From Larimichthys crocea (taxonomy: Eukaryota; Chordata; Actinopteri; Sciaenidae), in the NCBI RefSeq assembly GCF_000972845.2, contig NC_040015.1, positions 5,043,540 through 5,107,539 on the forward strand: DNA of 64,000 nucleotides, read 5' to 3'. The notes under the pieces were generated by a model that saw nothing but the letters and a program-made list of their open reading frames with translations, was not told the DNA's origin and did not search any database. Positions 35,720 through 47,472 of the stretch are shown here, piece after piece. The first letter of the stretch is position 1; each line of letters starts with the position of its first letter. Position numbers and translations under genes: made by a program.

Positions 35720-36290
35720 TCAGTGAAGCTGAGGTGAAGGAGGTGAACAGTTTTAGGTTCCTGGGAATCAGCATCACAGAGAAGCTGTCATGGACATCAC
35801 ACATCTCCATCTCGGCAAAGAAACAACTGTATTGCTTCCCAATTCCCATTCCATATTCTCTTTTAACTTTTACAGAGGAGCTGTAGGAGGCATCCTGACT
35901 GGAAAGATCACAAACTGGCATCATGGGATGTGCACGGTTCAGAACAGGAGGGCACCACAGCACTCAGAACATCATTGGTACCCATCGATTGAGCATCAGG
36001 GGTATCGGTGAGGTGCGAACAACACCCACCTCCAGTTAGTTCACCCTGCTGCTGTCTGACCAGCAGTATAGAAGTATCCACCGCTGTACAACCAGAACTC
36101 CTCAACTCATCCCCAACATTCCACCATGAGGAAATGACATTGCTCATATTGTAATTTCTCTCTGCACATGTAATATGTAATCATATAGTGTCTAATTGAA
36201 ACAGTTGTATATGCTGTACGTGTAGCATGAAGGGACTACAACATTCCATTGTGCATCCCTGTGTTGTAAAATGATAATAAATTAACCCTG
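35720..36290 (+). mobile_element. CR1/Rex-like LINE, RT C-terminus and 3' end
   Basis: On +, VKEVNSFRFLGISITEKLSWTSHI is the standard post-RT block of this fish LINE group. After a deletion, GGILTGKITNWH aligns with IESILTGNITTWY. The 3' end carries an ATGATAATAAATTAA-like tail (about 36270-36285). Internally deleted and non-coding. Confidence 0.75.
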
Positions 36291-36955
36291 ACACAGAGCC
36301 GTGGTTCTAAAGAATATGCGGCAGAGCAGTCAATGTCAAACTTGTCTGATCACAATTGAAAAAAAGTAGGAATTGTCAGTTTTTACAACTATGTAAACAG
36401 CTTAAAGAGACTGTTTCATTGTTTGAACAGCAGTCCACCAACAGTCATTACAATAAATAATGTGTCTATTGTCTGGCACAATCTGACATCAAAATGTGAA
36501 TAAAAAACGGTGACTTTCAGACTCTCATCATCTCCACAAAAATAAATTAATCTTTTAAAGCCACTGCCTTCATACTGTAATTGGGTTGGGTTTCCTATTC
36601 AAGGCTTTGTATTCACAGAGAATTCATTGTGCTCCTCTCTAAAATAAAAAAGAGCCAGCTTTGTAACGTCCTTGTGTGATTGGTGCAGCTACATAGTTTA
36701 TTCTGCACTTATAAATGCTTAGATAGCCTTGCATTGTCAGTAACTGATCCTTTTAAGGGCAGCAGGCCAAAAGTATGCAGACATTCCTTCAAATTAGTGA
36801 GTTTAGTTACCATCACTGCTAACAGGTGCCTGAAAACAAGCATACAGCAACACAAGGGTACACTCCATTCTGGTAATAGAGATTAGAGGTATTTTTGTTC
36901 CCTGTTGATTTTGGCTGATTTAGGATCGTCCAGTGTATGGTGTATAGAGCTGCAC
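36291..36955. other. Gene-free stretch
   Basis: Nothing recognised on either strand. Confidence 0.5.
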
Positions 36956-36963
36956 AGTTGTCA

Positions 36964-37200
36964 AATCAAATCAAATCAATTTTATTTGTATAGCCCAACG
37001 TCACAAAGTACATTTTCCTCAGAGGGCTTTACAATCTGTACAGGGAGTGACACCCTCTGTCCTTAGACCCTCTGTTCCAGTGAGGAAAAACTCTTTTAAC
37101 AGGGGAAAAAGGTGGTGGTTGTTATTAGTCCTATACTACTTAATGTACAGACACCCTGTCACAAACACACACCAACAGAGCATCTAGAGCACAGCTAAAA
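36964..37200 (-). mobile_element. L2-like LINE 3' end
   Basis: Begins on + with CAAATCAAATCAATTTTATTTG and TATAGCCCAA...CACAAAGTACATTT...CAGAGGGCTTTACAATCTG, the 3' untranslated region and terminal repeats of the same LINE family seen with its RT at 40205-41140. Minus orientation. Confidence 0.8.
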
Positions 37201-37684
37201 CACAGGTACCCACACAGGGACTCTCTCAAAGAACTGTAAATGTGCTTTTAATGATCAAAGCTCCACAAGACACTTTACCCCCAGAGAGTCTGACAGGAAC
37301 TACTCATGGCTGGCTAAATCAGATGACCGGCATCACTCTAGTTTGTGATTCAGATGACAAATGACACTTAAAGGAGCTATATGTGAGAAAAACTAAAATG
37401 ATAATTTGTAATAATGATAAATTATGAAGATATAACAGTTTTGATGTTACATCAAGGATGTCTACATATTGTATGGTAGAGATATCTACTGAAGTTAGCA
37501 TGCTAAGAAACCAGCCTAGGCCAGTCCTGTCTCTTAGTACCTGTTGGGTTTTTTGCAAAGGTACCTTTTGCAAAGGGAGAAACCAGCATATACAGACTCC
37601 GCAGTCTGCCTGTACTCCGATCTGCTGAATTCTGCCCATCAGCAGTTCAGGCTCATTTTTATTATCACACAAAGGAAATAGGTG

Positions 37685-37734
37685 TTACCCTGTATAGGAC
37701 GTGAACATACATCTTTCATGCCTATACAGGGTAA
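37685..37734. repeat. Perfect 14-bp inverted repeat (hairpin)
   Basis: TTACCCTGTATAGG (37685-37698) is repeated as its exact complement at 37721-37734, with a 22-nt loop. The stretch 37201-38290 otherwise shows no gene. Confidence 0.9.
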
Positions 37735-38299
37735 GACAACTCAAGCAGGATGCGGCTTGCTGAAACCTATGGGGTAAGACATCCCGTGACTGTTTCTAAT
37801 CCTAAGATTTCCTGTTCGGACCTTGGGTAAAAGTTTCCTGTTTTTCTGCTCACTTAGGTAACCACAGGCACCTCTCTGTGTATTACCCCAGAGTGTCTTA
37901 CAGTTGCACAACACACATAGCTGTCATGAATTCTATCACACACACCAATAAACACCTAACACACAATATATGATTGAACATTATTACACATTCTCACATA
38001 CCACATTATATCTCAAGATGCCATAGTGAGTCACTGTAGTGTCCAGTCTGTCCTCAGTCCAACAACACCAAGGTGGTTTGCTTGACTTTCTTGGGCCGAT
38101 ACCCCTCGCTAAAGGCTCTGTGAGAGATGGCCAATATCCCTCTTGCTCCACACATACTTCAAACCTCTCATGTCTCTGTAAATCACTTTGAATTTGCTGT
38201 CGTCAGCTTGGCCAGTCTCGGAGATTGCGTTCAGTTCTGATGCAGCATGTTCACTGGAAGGCTGAGCCCAGTTTCATACCCACTCGGAGTTCAGTTGCC

Positions 38300-38480
38300 C
38301 CTTCAGGTACCAGAATTTTTAGTTTTAGGTGCTAACCATTCATACGTGCTCACACACCGATGGTGCTGCCTTCAGGAGCAATTTGGGGTTCAGTATCTTA
38401 CCCAAGGACACTTCAACATGCAGACTGGAGAGGATCGAACCACTGATCATCTGATTAGTGGATGACCCACTCTACCCGCT
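38300..38480 (+). repeat. Dispersed teleost repeat, LINE 3'-end type
   Basis: Contains CAATTTGGGGTTCAGTATCTT and CCAAGGACACTTCAACATG, shared with 57752-57960. I take it as the 3' region of a fish LINE family; the family is not identified. Confidence 0.6.
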
Positions 38481-38603
38481 CTACAGAGAGCATAGTAGAG
38501 GTAATAGGACATCTAGCTCCATGGCTAACTGAGCTTAGCTAGTGGCAGAAGTTAGCAGTTTATCTTAACCTTCTGGTAATATGCTGCCCCCTACTGTTCA
38601 TAT

Positions 38604-38665
38604 CAAATCAAATTAAATTTTATTTGTGTAGCCCAAAGTCACAAAGTACATTTGCCTCAGAGTGG
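38604..38665 (-). mobile_element. L2-like LINE 3' end, short
   Basis: ATCAAATCAAATTAAATTTTATTTG followed by the AGCCCAAAGTCACAAAGTAC block, as at 36964. Only about 60 bp is present. Confidence 0.7.
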
Positions 38666-38759
38666 CCAGTTCTTAATTTGAAAGGCCAATCTGTCTTGGA
38701 TACACAATCACCGCTGCTTCCACACTGTCACACATGTAAGTCCATCTAGAGAGAAGTTA

Positions 38760-38934
38760 CTGTATTTTCCGGATTATAGAGCGCACCTTAATATAAGCCG
38801 CATCCACTAAGTACATTTTTTTTTTTAATTTACATATATAAGCTGCACCAGACTATAAGCTGCCGATATCCAGGTTGAGAAATTAGATATTTACCAGATA
38901 CACAGTGTTAGTCACTTTATGTCTCTCTACCAAA

Positions 38935-38972
<38 letters not shown>

Positions 38973-39541
38973 AGTCAGACTCAGACTTAGAAGCTGGTAC
39001 ATGAAATAAACAAAGTGAGAACACAGACATACACAGGTAGAGTATCAGAGTTTAGTGCGCACTCGCACTTTACGCTGCAAAATATAATGAGACGAAGAAG
39101 TTTAATTTGATTTGTGTCCGATGATTAGACAGCGAGTGAGCGAGAGAGACAGACAGCCAGACAACAGTAACAGAGAGCGAGCGCTGGCCTTTACAGCAGT
39201 AAAAGTGCTCACCATGGATTCATTAACGCCAAGCTTACATGCAGCAGCTCTATTTCCTTCCTGGACAGCCAGATCAATGGCCTTCAACTTAAAAGCTGCA
39301 TCATAGGAACTTCTTCGTGTGCTTTCCATCATAAGGGGGTGAGGGTGTGAAAATAATTTGCTGTTAATAATTCGTTGTGCGTGTTGTGTTGCATGTGCTA
39401 ATTAAAAACTAGCGTGTTCTTCTTTACACTGACTTCCCCTGTCTGTCTCGTTATTGCACCTTTGTTAGAGCGCCACCTGGTGGCTGAAGAAAAATCAATA
39501 GAAATGGTTCAAAGCGTGAGAAAAAAGTCCGGAAAATACAG
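38760..39541 (-). mobile_element. pogo/Tigger-like deletion derivative
   Basis: 782 bp with inverted ends CTGTATTTTCCGGA (14 bp identical) and TA on both sides (38758-38759, 39542-39543), the target duplication of the Tc1/mariner/pogo supergroup. It carries only the N-terminal DNA-binding part of a transposase (39102-39332, -) and an internal (CT)n run (38939-38969). Confidence 0.88.
39102..39332 (-). pseudogene. pogo/Tigger-like transposase N-terminal fragment
   Basis: From Met 39332: SSYDAAFKLKAIDLAVQEGN then RAAACKLGVNESMV, the first helix-turn-helix of Tigger/pogo transposases, which binds the element ends. After SMV the frame runs into unrelated sequence, so the DDE catalytic domain was removed by internal deletion. 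It could at most make a 40-residue DNA-binding peptide. Confidence 0.8.
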
Positions 39542-39543
39542 TA

Positions 39544-40204
39544 ATATGATCAGAGAGACTCACATCATGCAAACACTTAGATAAATTCACAACCATAAAC
39601 CCACATGCATGCACTCATCCTGTTGTCATAATCATATGTTGGCAGCCTGTATGTTGAACAGCAGTCAGACACCACGCAGGCTTCTATCAGCTGACATGGG
39701 AGCTAGTACAGTCTGTCAATCAGGATCCACAGCTTTCAGAGATTTATATAAGTGTACGTACACAGTTCCATGCAGGAATCTGGTGTGGCTTTGAGCTGAA
39801 CACTAACATCAGCATGCTAACAGTGAGAATGCTGTCAGGTTTTAATGTTTAGCATGTGTAATTGTCACTAAACACACATTGCATCTCATGCTGATGGTAA
39901 TCTTGAGCAGGTGCCGTGCAGTTTATAAATTTGACCTGATGAGCTAGATTAAAAGGCAGCAGGTTGCCAACATCATTATGGATTTATCCAGTACCATCAA
40001 AGTCTGTATCAAATGGAGCAAAAGGATCGACTGACCAACCAACACACTGACGTTTCCATCCCTCCAGCTGTGCTGCTAGCATAGCTTATTAATTGAGGAC
40101 TTCATTAATTCCATGAAGTGGAAGTGCATGCATTATACGATATCACCATAATAACCAAATGCAAATGGTTATCCTAGTCACACAAATCCAATTTTAATCT
40201 TCAG
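39544..40204. other. Gene-free stretch
   Basis: Nothing recognised on either strand. Confidence 0.5.
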
Positions 40205-41140
40205 GTCAGAGGAGGGATCCCTCTCCCAGGACGGAGAGACGTGCAATGGATGTCACGTGTACAGGACAAATCAACACAAACATATTGTACAATTACAATG
40301 GCTGACAAAATGACAATGAATCACAATGAATGATAAAATGATTACAGTAGCAGTACACAGACACCAGAGATATCTGCTTGTATTTTAAAATAAATGAAGC
40401 ACCATGTTTGCACTTGCATATTCCCCAGAGACTATAATGATCATCTCTGGAGAAATTAGGCCATTAACACTTGCCCACAAAAAACCCTTTTCACGGTGAA
40501 AAAATGTGGAAGAAACCTCAGGAAGAGCCACAGAGGAGGGATCCCTCTCCCAGGACGGACAGACGTGCAATGGATGTCACGCATACAGGACAAATCAACA
40601 CAAACATATAGAAAAGGAGCTTGATCTCTGGCTCCCAGTCTACTTTTGGAGACTATAGGAACCACAAGGAACCCAGCATCCTGAGAGCGCAGTGTTCTAG
40701 AGGGGTAGTAAGGTATTATGAGCTCTTTTAGATAAGATGGTGCCTGACCATGAAGAGCTTTGTAAGTAAGGAGAAGAATTTTAAATTCTATTCTAGATTT
40801 AATAGGTAGCCAATGCAAGGAAGCCAAAATGGGAGAGAGATGTGATCTCTGATCTTGGTTCCTGTCAGAAAACGTGCAGCAGCATTCTGAATTAACTGCA
40901 AAGTCCTAAGAGACTTATTGGAGCAGCCTGATAACAAAGAGTTACAATAGTTCAGCCTAGAAGTAACAAATGCGTGGACTAGTTTTTCTGCATCCGCTTG
41001 AGATACAATGTGTCTGATTTTGGTGATGTTATGTAAGTGGAAGAATGCAGTCCTCGAAATTTGTTTGACATTTGTTTTAAATTTGCACCCCAGAGCTGGA
41101 CCTATGGTGGACTCTGCTCTGTTGGTGTTCCCAGAGGCTC
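40205..41140 (-). mobile_element. L2-like LINE, RT C-terminus and 3' UTR
   Basis: The 3' UTR (40205-40610) contains two copies of an ~80-bp block (from about 40207 and 40530; core CTCTCCCAGGACGGA). The minus-strand frame at 40827-40620 reads ASLHWLPIKSRIEFKILLLTYKALHGQAPSYLKELI and PYYPSRTLRSQDAG. Decayed upstream RT sequence extends to about 41140 (SRLDYCN-like block near 40940). 5'-truncated and non-functional. Confidence 0.85.
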
Positions 41141-41426
41141 TTGGTGTTAGAATGAGCTACAGGTTAGACTCACTCTAGCCTCCCCTGGCTCTCTAACCAG
41201 TGACGTTTTTATTGCAAAATGCTCTTGCTACAATGCATAGTTATTTTCCTGTACACTTCTTGTATTAACCCCGTTCATACTGCAGAGTGCAAGTTTAGCC
41301 TGAGTTAATGAGGTTTTCCTGTGACTGCTCAGGTTTCTCCTGCAGCTTTGAGACATGCAGAACAGGTGGAACAGAAACAGCATGTGCTCAGGTTCTGTTA
41401 GCTTTTGGTCAAGATGCTCTAAAAGG

Positions 41427-42179
41427 CAGAGATGTATAATGTACTGGAGTAAAGGAGTGGAGTAGAAGTACAAGTGCTATATCAAAAAACTGACTTGAGT
41501 AGAAGTTGAAGTGTTCTTTAAACACCATACTTAAGTAAAAGTACTAAAGTATTCAAAAAGTTTTATACTTAAGTATTGCAAGTAGAAGTATGTAAAAAAT
41601 TGCTACTCAAGTACTGAAAGTAAAAGTACAAGTAAAAGTACAAGTACTGTTGTTTATATTATTTCAAATATTTATTAAGGCACAACTTCTAATGTTACAG
41701 TGTTACAATGTTCATGGTAGAGTTATGTGATTTCCCATGGTCTGTGAATGCGTCTGAATGAATGCGAGAGCGAGGGGGCGGGGGAGCAGGTGAGAGAGCG
41801 CGCGCCTGGGTGCGTCAGGTGTATGACGTACGGCGCACGAGTGAGGTTGATGTGTGAGACCGGGACTGTTATGTTGTTTTTTTTGGCGTGGTTACGGCCG
41901 ACAGTCACCGAGTCCTGGAACCAAACCGTTCAGCAATAAATGCAGGTTTGTTGAATAACGCCTCGTCATTCATCACGTGTCCGGCTGGACGCTACAGTAG
42001 TAACGAGTAACGATTCAGCACATGAAAGATGTATCGGAGTAAAAGTATTAAATTCATCAAAAATATGTAGTGCAGTAAAAGTTGAGGAAAAAAATAATAC
42101 TCCAAAAAAGTACAGATACTGCATTTTAGTACTTAAGTACAGTACTTAAGTAGTTCCACTTCGTTACTATACATCTCTG
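41427..42179. mobile_element. hAT-like nonautonomous element with perfect 8-bp duplication
   Basis: 753 bp. The ends are CAGAGATGTATA and its complement TATACATCTCTG. Flanks are CTAAAAGG at 41419-41426 and 42180-42187, identical 8-mers as expected for hAT. The interior has AAGTACTTAAGTA-type arms and a CpG-rich core (41765-41900). No transposase is present. Confidence 0.93.
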
Positions 42180-42187
42180 CTAAAAGG

Positions 42188-43900
42188 GCAGATACAGATA
42201 TTTTTTCATGTCAGCTGTAATACAAATCAAATGGAACTGTCTTTTTAATAAAGCAAATCTTGCTGAGCATTTCGGTTCTGGTTCATTGTCAGATCAGAAA
42301 ATCAGTACTGCCACAATAAAGATATGAACTGAGTGTCTAGTCTAGCCTCATGTAAGCTTCAGCTTTATTATTACTTGTATTATTGTGAATGTTATCCATG
42401 AACATATTGTATGTGTACTGCAACAGTGATGGGAAGTTTGTTTCTTTTTAGTGAGACAGATTTTTTGGCTCAGCTCTTAGAGCAGCTCTTTCAGCTCAAA
42501 CAGCTCTTCATGTTACCACTTATCTTTTATAACTCAGCCAAATTTAGCGCTGTTTTGACTCATGATTTATACATATATACATATATCACTTAAATTATTC
42601 AATACATCCTGAAGTATTCAAAAGTAAAATTTACATTTTCTAATATCAATAAATTGTTGTAGCATTTACAGTTGTTGTAATTCTCTGAAAACCAGCCAAT
42701 GAAAGCAATTTTTATTTAAACACACACCCCTAATTAATTACAGGACTCAAGTAAATGTGCTCTGTTAATGGTTCAAAGATCTGGCTCGTTTGTGACTGAC
42801 ACTTTACTACATCGCAGTATTGCATTCAGACTTGACAGCAGTGCTTTGAGCTACATACTGATGTGCTTCATATGACACTGAGCCAAAATGTTAATGTTGG
42901 GTAGATATATTCACCATCTTAGTCTAGTATGTCAGCATGCCAATAAACACTAAGAGGCTATCTCTATGGCTGTGAAATGAAGCCAACATGGACGTGCCAA
43001 AAATTGCAGTTCCTCACATGTCCACTTGAGGCTGGCTACAGAATGATTGACAGGTTGTTTGAGCACCCAGGCTTCATTCAGGCCACTGACAGCTCTTCAG
43101 AAACATGTGGGTAACGTCACAGATACACATGTCCATTTTTTATGCAGTCTATGATCAACACTAAACACATGAGGCAGGTGGGAGTGTTGTAATAAATAAA
43201 TCAACCTATTGGACCAAATAGATTTTGTCTCCCCTTTGTATATTATCTTGTAAATCTGTAAAAACAATATTGTACAGGAGGTTGCATACATTGAAGAACA
43301 ACCAAAGGTGTACTGGCACATTCCATGTTACCCCAGTTACTTCATGCATTTCCACATTTTACTGTGACATTTCACTTTGACTCGTGGTGGAGCACTGTTA
43401 GTTTGGGTACCAGAGTCAGTGTCTTCATTTAATGCCCCATATCACCCTTTGACCTGCTCCTGATTTGCTCATTAGCTTACCAGTGAGCACAGAGGTGATG
43501 AAATAAAGGAAAGAAAATAAATGGGTGGAAAAATAATGAATGCAGAAGCTTCCATACAGGTTAACAGAGGTCACTGAATAGTAATGAGTATGAAAATCAT
43601 ATGCTAAGCTCTTCACAGTCACCAGGTATCAACATAGTTAAACCTTTTAGAGGTTTGTTGGACAGAGGTTTCCACCAAACATCATTGAAAGAAAACCTGA
43701 ATGTACTCTGGACTGTTCAAAGGTCAAAGAGGTAACTTAAAGACATAAGGTGAGACAATGGTGTCCATTTTTAACAATAGAGGTAATTCATTTGAATTGC
43801 AGTATCAATTTATTGTGGCATAACACAACAGAACTTAATATTCACATCATCAATACGTGGCTCACACATGTACAGGCCTACAGTATTATAGTTTGTTATT
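42188..43900. other. 1.7 kb without recognisable gene
   Basis: AT-rich; frames are all short. No repeat family recognised. Confidence 0.5.
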
Positions 43901-43901
43901 A

Positions 43902-44065
43902 AAGGTCCAGTGTGTAAGATTTGTCGCCTTTATTTTCAGAATGAGGCCATCATGGAATATAATATTCATAACTACATTTTCATGCATTTATAATCACCTA
44001 AAAATAAAAAATATTTTTGTTTTTGTTACTTAAAAATGATCCTTTCATATCTAGGGACCGGGTTA
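43902..44065 (+). repeat. Fragment of a widespread teleost MITE
   Basis: Starts ATTAAAGGTCCAGTGTGTAA and continues with TGGAATATAATATTCATAA, a signature I recognise from many fish genomes. Only one end is present. Confidence 0.55.
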
Positions 44066-44084
44066 TGGGCTGAAATATGTGCCA

Positions 44085-44305
44085 CCAGAAACTGAATTTG
44101 AATCATTTATATTTGAATTTCAATTGCTTAACTTGAATAATTGCATTTAAAAAAATTAATTTGAATCACATAATTTGAATTTGTATTGTTCATTTTGAAT
44201 CATTGCATTGAAAAACTGAATCTGAATTGTACTTTGAAATTGAATTTATTAGTTTGGAACTGAACATTCAGTTCTCACAATTCAAATTCAGTTCTCAAAT
44301 TTCAA
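44085..44305. repeat. TTGAATT-rich imperfect minisatellite
   Basis: Recurrent AATTTGAAT/ATTGAATTT words over about 220 bp, partly self-complementary. Confidence 0.7.
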
Positions 44306-44308
44306 ATT

Positions 44309-44360
44309 TATCAGAATCAGAATCAGAAATACTTTAATAATCCCAGGGGGAAATTATTTA
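44309..44360 (-). mobile_element. LINE 3'-end-like fragment
   Basis: ATCAGAATCAGAATCAGAAATAC then TTTAATAATCCCAGGGGG resembles the antisense 3' end of a common fish LINE (terminal short repeats). Very short. Confidence 0.5.
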
Positions 44361-44814
44361 AACGACCTCAAATGCTGGAGCATCGTAACAGACAGCGTGC
44401 AGCTTTCGTGCATGTGCACAACGAATATTTTAGTTCTCACAGTTCATTTTCAATTTTCTGTGACAAACATCCGGGTAGTTGAGGCAGAGCAATCGAGCAC
44501 AGATACACAGGATGCGTCTTCAGCCAATCAGCACCTACGTTTCTGAGCACGTAACATAATGGTCATTTGTTGTCACCTGAAGAACTGCTTTATGCCGTTA
44601 TATTTGAGTCTAGCATTGCTATCCGTCCTGTTTTTCTTTTTTTATCAACTGTCCCGGGGGGGAAAAAATCTCTCCCGGGACACAATTTGTCCCGTTTTTT
44701 GGGGGAAATGTAAAAACTTATTTGGTTTCCTTCATTCTGTAGTCCAGAAAGGTTCCTATGCTTCTGTAGCTATTTAACTGTCTGGGGATGGATTGGGCAG
44801 ATCCGCCTAATCCG

Positions 44815-45287
44815 TCTCGTAAGTTTTACATATCTATGAATATCTCTGAAACGGTTTATGGTAGAGAGATGTGGTTTCTTGCACGGTTTTCCTGAGATTC
44901 CGCTGAAGATGGAGATGTACGGTTATTCCATCACTCTGCTCTGTGTGCTACCTGCCCCCTACACTCTGTTCTACGGACACAGCTATCTCTCTCTGTTTTC
45001 CCTCCCCCACAAGACCCCAGAGTCCTTTGATTGGCTAGAATATGTCATAGATACAGCCACTGATTGGTTGAAACAGAAAATATCCTGCCTAGTAACGTTT
45101 GTCCATTTGTTGACTGCCGAACATCTATTTTTCGATTGGTCTTTTACGCGGTGGCGCAAAGCAACAAGGAAGTGTCGGACAGACACAGCCCATCTTCAGC
45201 TGAATCTCAGGAAAACAGTGCAAAGAACCACATCTCTCTATCATAAACCAATTCAGAGATATTCTCAGATATGTAAAACTTACGAGG
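44815..45287. mobile_element. Foldback/MITE with ~98-bp inverted arms
   Basis: The left arm 44815-44912 (CTCGTAAGTTTTACATATC...CTGAAGATGG) is the near-complement of 45190-45287. The spacer is about 280 bp and non-repetitive. Outer boundaries and target duplication are not resolved. An open frame (44858-45709, +, 283 codons) runs through the left arm, spacer and right arm; it has no recognised domain and I treat it as accidental. Confidence 0.85.
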
Positions 45288-45299
45288 CAGATGAAACGT

Positions 45300-46002
45300 C
45301 AGCAAGCTTGTGTATGCGTATCAGCAGAGATAAACAAAAACAGGAACAGGCAAATGAAAGCGGCCTCACTCTTAAATTCTTTGCAATCACATTTGTGAAT
45401 GTCCTCATTCTTTTCTGTTTGCCTACGTGTTGGGAATGGCCCAACTTAGTGCAAATTGTCACATATTGTTTTCAAGCACCATTTTTGGAGGAGGCCATGT
45501 TTTTTCAATGTCAAATGACAAAAGAACCAAAAAGAATCACAGACTGGAATCTCTGCTATTCAACTTCATGTCCGTGGTATTTTTTAATGTGTATTTATTT
45601 TGCCCCATTCTGCCCATTTACAGTTGCTCTATTCTTACGGCTGCTGTGGTTTTGTCACCTTTCGGTCTCGACTGGCTGTGCGAATAGTTTCACAGCCAAT
45701 TCAGAGTAACATTAAAAAAGGTCTTGAAAAGGAATTTAGTTCTCTGAAAGCTGAAGATACAAGGACATGATTGCCAAGGTTGTTGCTCTATTTCTTGTCC
45801 ATTTCTTTGACTATAGAAAAAGCATCACACTGTCACAAATCCTGCTGCGGCACCAAATCTTCCCTTCATTTAGGAGGGATCTGTGTATGTCTGGCCTCCA
45901 TCTGTGTTATTATAGCTTGTGGTAGCAGAGGGGAAGCAGAAGGGTGTGTGATCCTTGAAAGAGACTAGAGAGTCTAACCTCTTCTTATGTGAAAAATATA
46001 CC
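45300..46002. other. Gene-free stretch
   Basis: Nothing recognised except the tail of the long accidental frame described above. Confidence 0.4.
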
Positions 46003-46024
46003 CTTTATATATATATATATATAT
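46003..46024. repeat. (AT)n microsatellite
   Basis: About 22 bp of perfect AT dinucleotide. Confidence 0.9.
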
Positions 46025-46036
46025 GTACTTTAAATG

Positions 46037-46500
46037 ATCAAATCAAATCAAATTTGTATAGCCCAAAGTACATTTGCCTCAGACGGCTTTACAATCTGTA
46101 CAGGGAGTGACACCCTCTGTCCTTAGACCCTCGGTTCCAGTGAGGAAAAACTTGCCCACAAAAAACCTTTAACAGGGAAAAAATGTGGAAGAAACCTCAG
46201 GAAGAGCCACAGAGGAGGGATCCCTCTCCCAGGACGGACAGACGTGCAATGGATGACAGGACAAATCAACACAAACATATTGTACAATTACATGACTGAT
46301 AAAATGACAATGAATCACAATGAATGATAAAATTATTACAGTAGCAGTACACAGACACCAGAGATACCTGCTTGTATTTTAAAATAAATGAAGCACCATG
46401 TTTGCACTAGGACCACAGCGTGATATTCCCCAGAGAATGATCATCTCTGGAGAAATTAGGCCATTAACACAACAAAACATAAGGGAAGAGGAAATGAATG
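46037..46500 (-). mobile_element. L2-like LINE 3' UTR
   Basis: Starts ATCAAATCAAATCAAATTTG and follows the same block order as 36964 and 40205 (TACAATCTGTACAGGGAGTG, CTCTCCCAGGACGGACAG, CACCAGAGATACCTG). 3' end only; minus orientation. Confidence 0.85.
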
Positions 46501-46780
46501 AAGAAATAACATAACATGACATCAAACTGTGAAAGCCATAGGTAATGTTATGGAATTTTCTATCCTTAGGCTACACATGGTCACGTGTGGGCCTTGAGGT
46601 CCTCGGCAGTATTAATTGTTTGTCTTTGACTAGGTGCCACCATATCTCAACACTGTGGTGGCCAGGGTCATAGAGACCTGTTGCTGCATTCCTAGTCATA
46701 ATAGATAGCTTGTTGTTGATGTTCCAATCTGCGTAAACAGACATCTGTGTCTCCAGACTAGAATGTGTTGACAATAACAC

Positions 46781-47472
46781 GGGACTCACACAGGAGGCGT
46801 TACAGCAGCGTGACGGCTGCGCCGCGATTTAGCTGCGTCCTCTGCCCAGCGTCAACTCACACCGGACACGTGTCAGCCGCGTTACGGCAGTGGAGCGAGC
46901 CGGCCATATTCAGGCGAGATCACGCGAGAATCCTGGACGTACGAGAGACCCCGCGATAAACTGTGTATAAAGAAAACAACAATAACAAACAGCTGACTTT
47001 GCTTCTCCGACGTGGAGGAGATTATAAAAAGCATCTGTTGTGTCATAAATGATTGTGTGTTGTTCCACGTCAACAATTAGTCTCTCATCGTTCATGTTGA
47101 GACCCTTTAATCGATCTTTGATCACCTGGTGCCACCGGTCATGACATAACGTTGATGAAGTTGTGATAAGCTACATGAACTGTGTATTGTGTTTTATTTT
47201 GAAAGGGGGCGGAAGTTTATTACGTTGATTTTGTGTCGGATTTCCTGTCTGGTGCGCAGTGCTCTGTTGAAATTTACGAGGTTTAGCAGCGGCTCACGAC
47301 AAAAATAGAAATGCTACGGAATGCTCGTGCCGTGGCGCGGAGAGACGCTTCTGAGACGCTGCTGAGACGCGCCCTGTGTGAGTGCTCTCATTGACTAGAC
47401 TGGCGGCTATTTGCTACGGTGACCGCGGCGCTGCCGTTCCGCTGCTGTAACGCCTCCGGTGTGAGTTGGCCT
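46781..47472 (-). mobile_element. DNA element with MADF-like coding remnant, copy 1
   Basis: 692 bp. The left end GGGACTCACACAGGAGGCGT and the complement of the right end AGGCCAACTCACACCGGAGG are similar inverted repeats, GC-rich inward. It is flanked by TAACAC on both sides (46775-46780 and 47473-47478). It splits an ERV LTR. A second copy is at 63559-64000. Superfamily not assigned; MADF proteins accompany PIF/Harbinger elements, but the flank is not a 3-bp duplication. Confidence 0.85.
46910..47125 (-). pseudogene. MADF-like DNA-binding peptide remnant
   Basis: Read from Met 47125 or the internal Met 47095: MNDERLIVDVEQHTIIYD then TTDAFYNLLHVGEA. This matches the first half of MADF (Myb/SANT-like) domains, ERLI-x-V-x(4-5)-LYD-x(6-7)-Y. 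The second half (AW-x-IA) is missing, replaced by unrelated sequence, so the frame is probably the first exon of the parental element with its intron or a deletion after it. No function expected. Confidence 0.6.

Noticed and set aside
44858..45709. 283-codon frame as a host gene
   Set aside because: It runs through both arms of a foldback element and has no recognisable domain, signal peptide or splice context; kept only as a point to check.
46910..47125. MADF peptide as a host transcription factor exon
   Set aside because: Lies wholly within a repeated DNA element (second copy at 63559) and has only half the domain.
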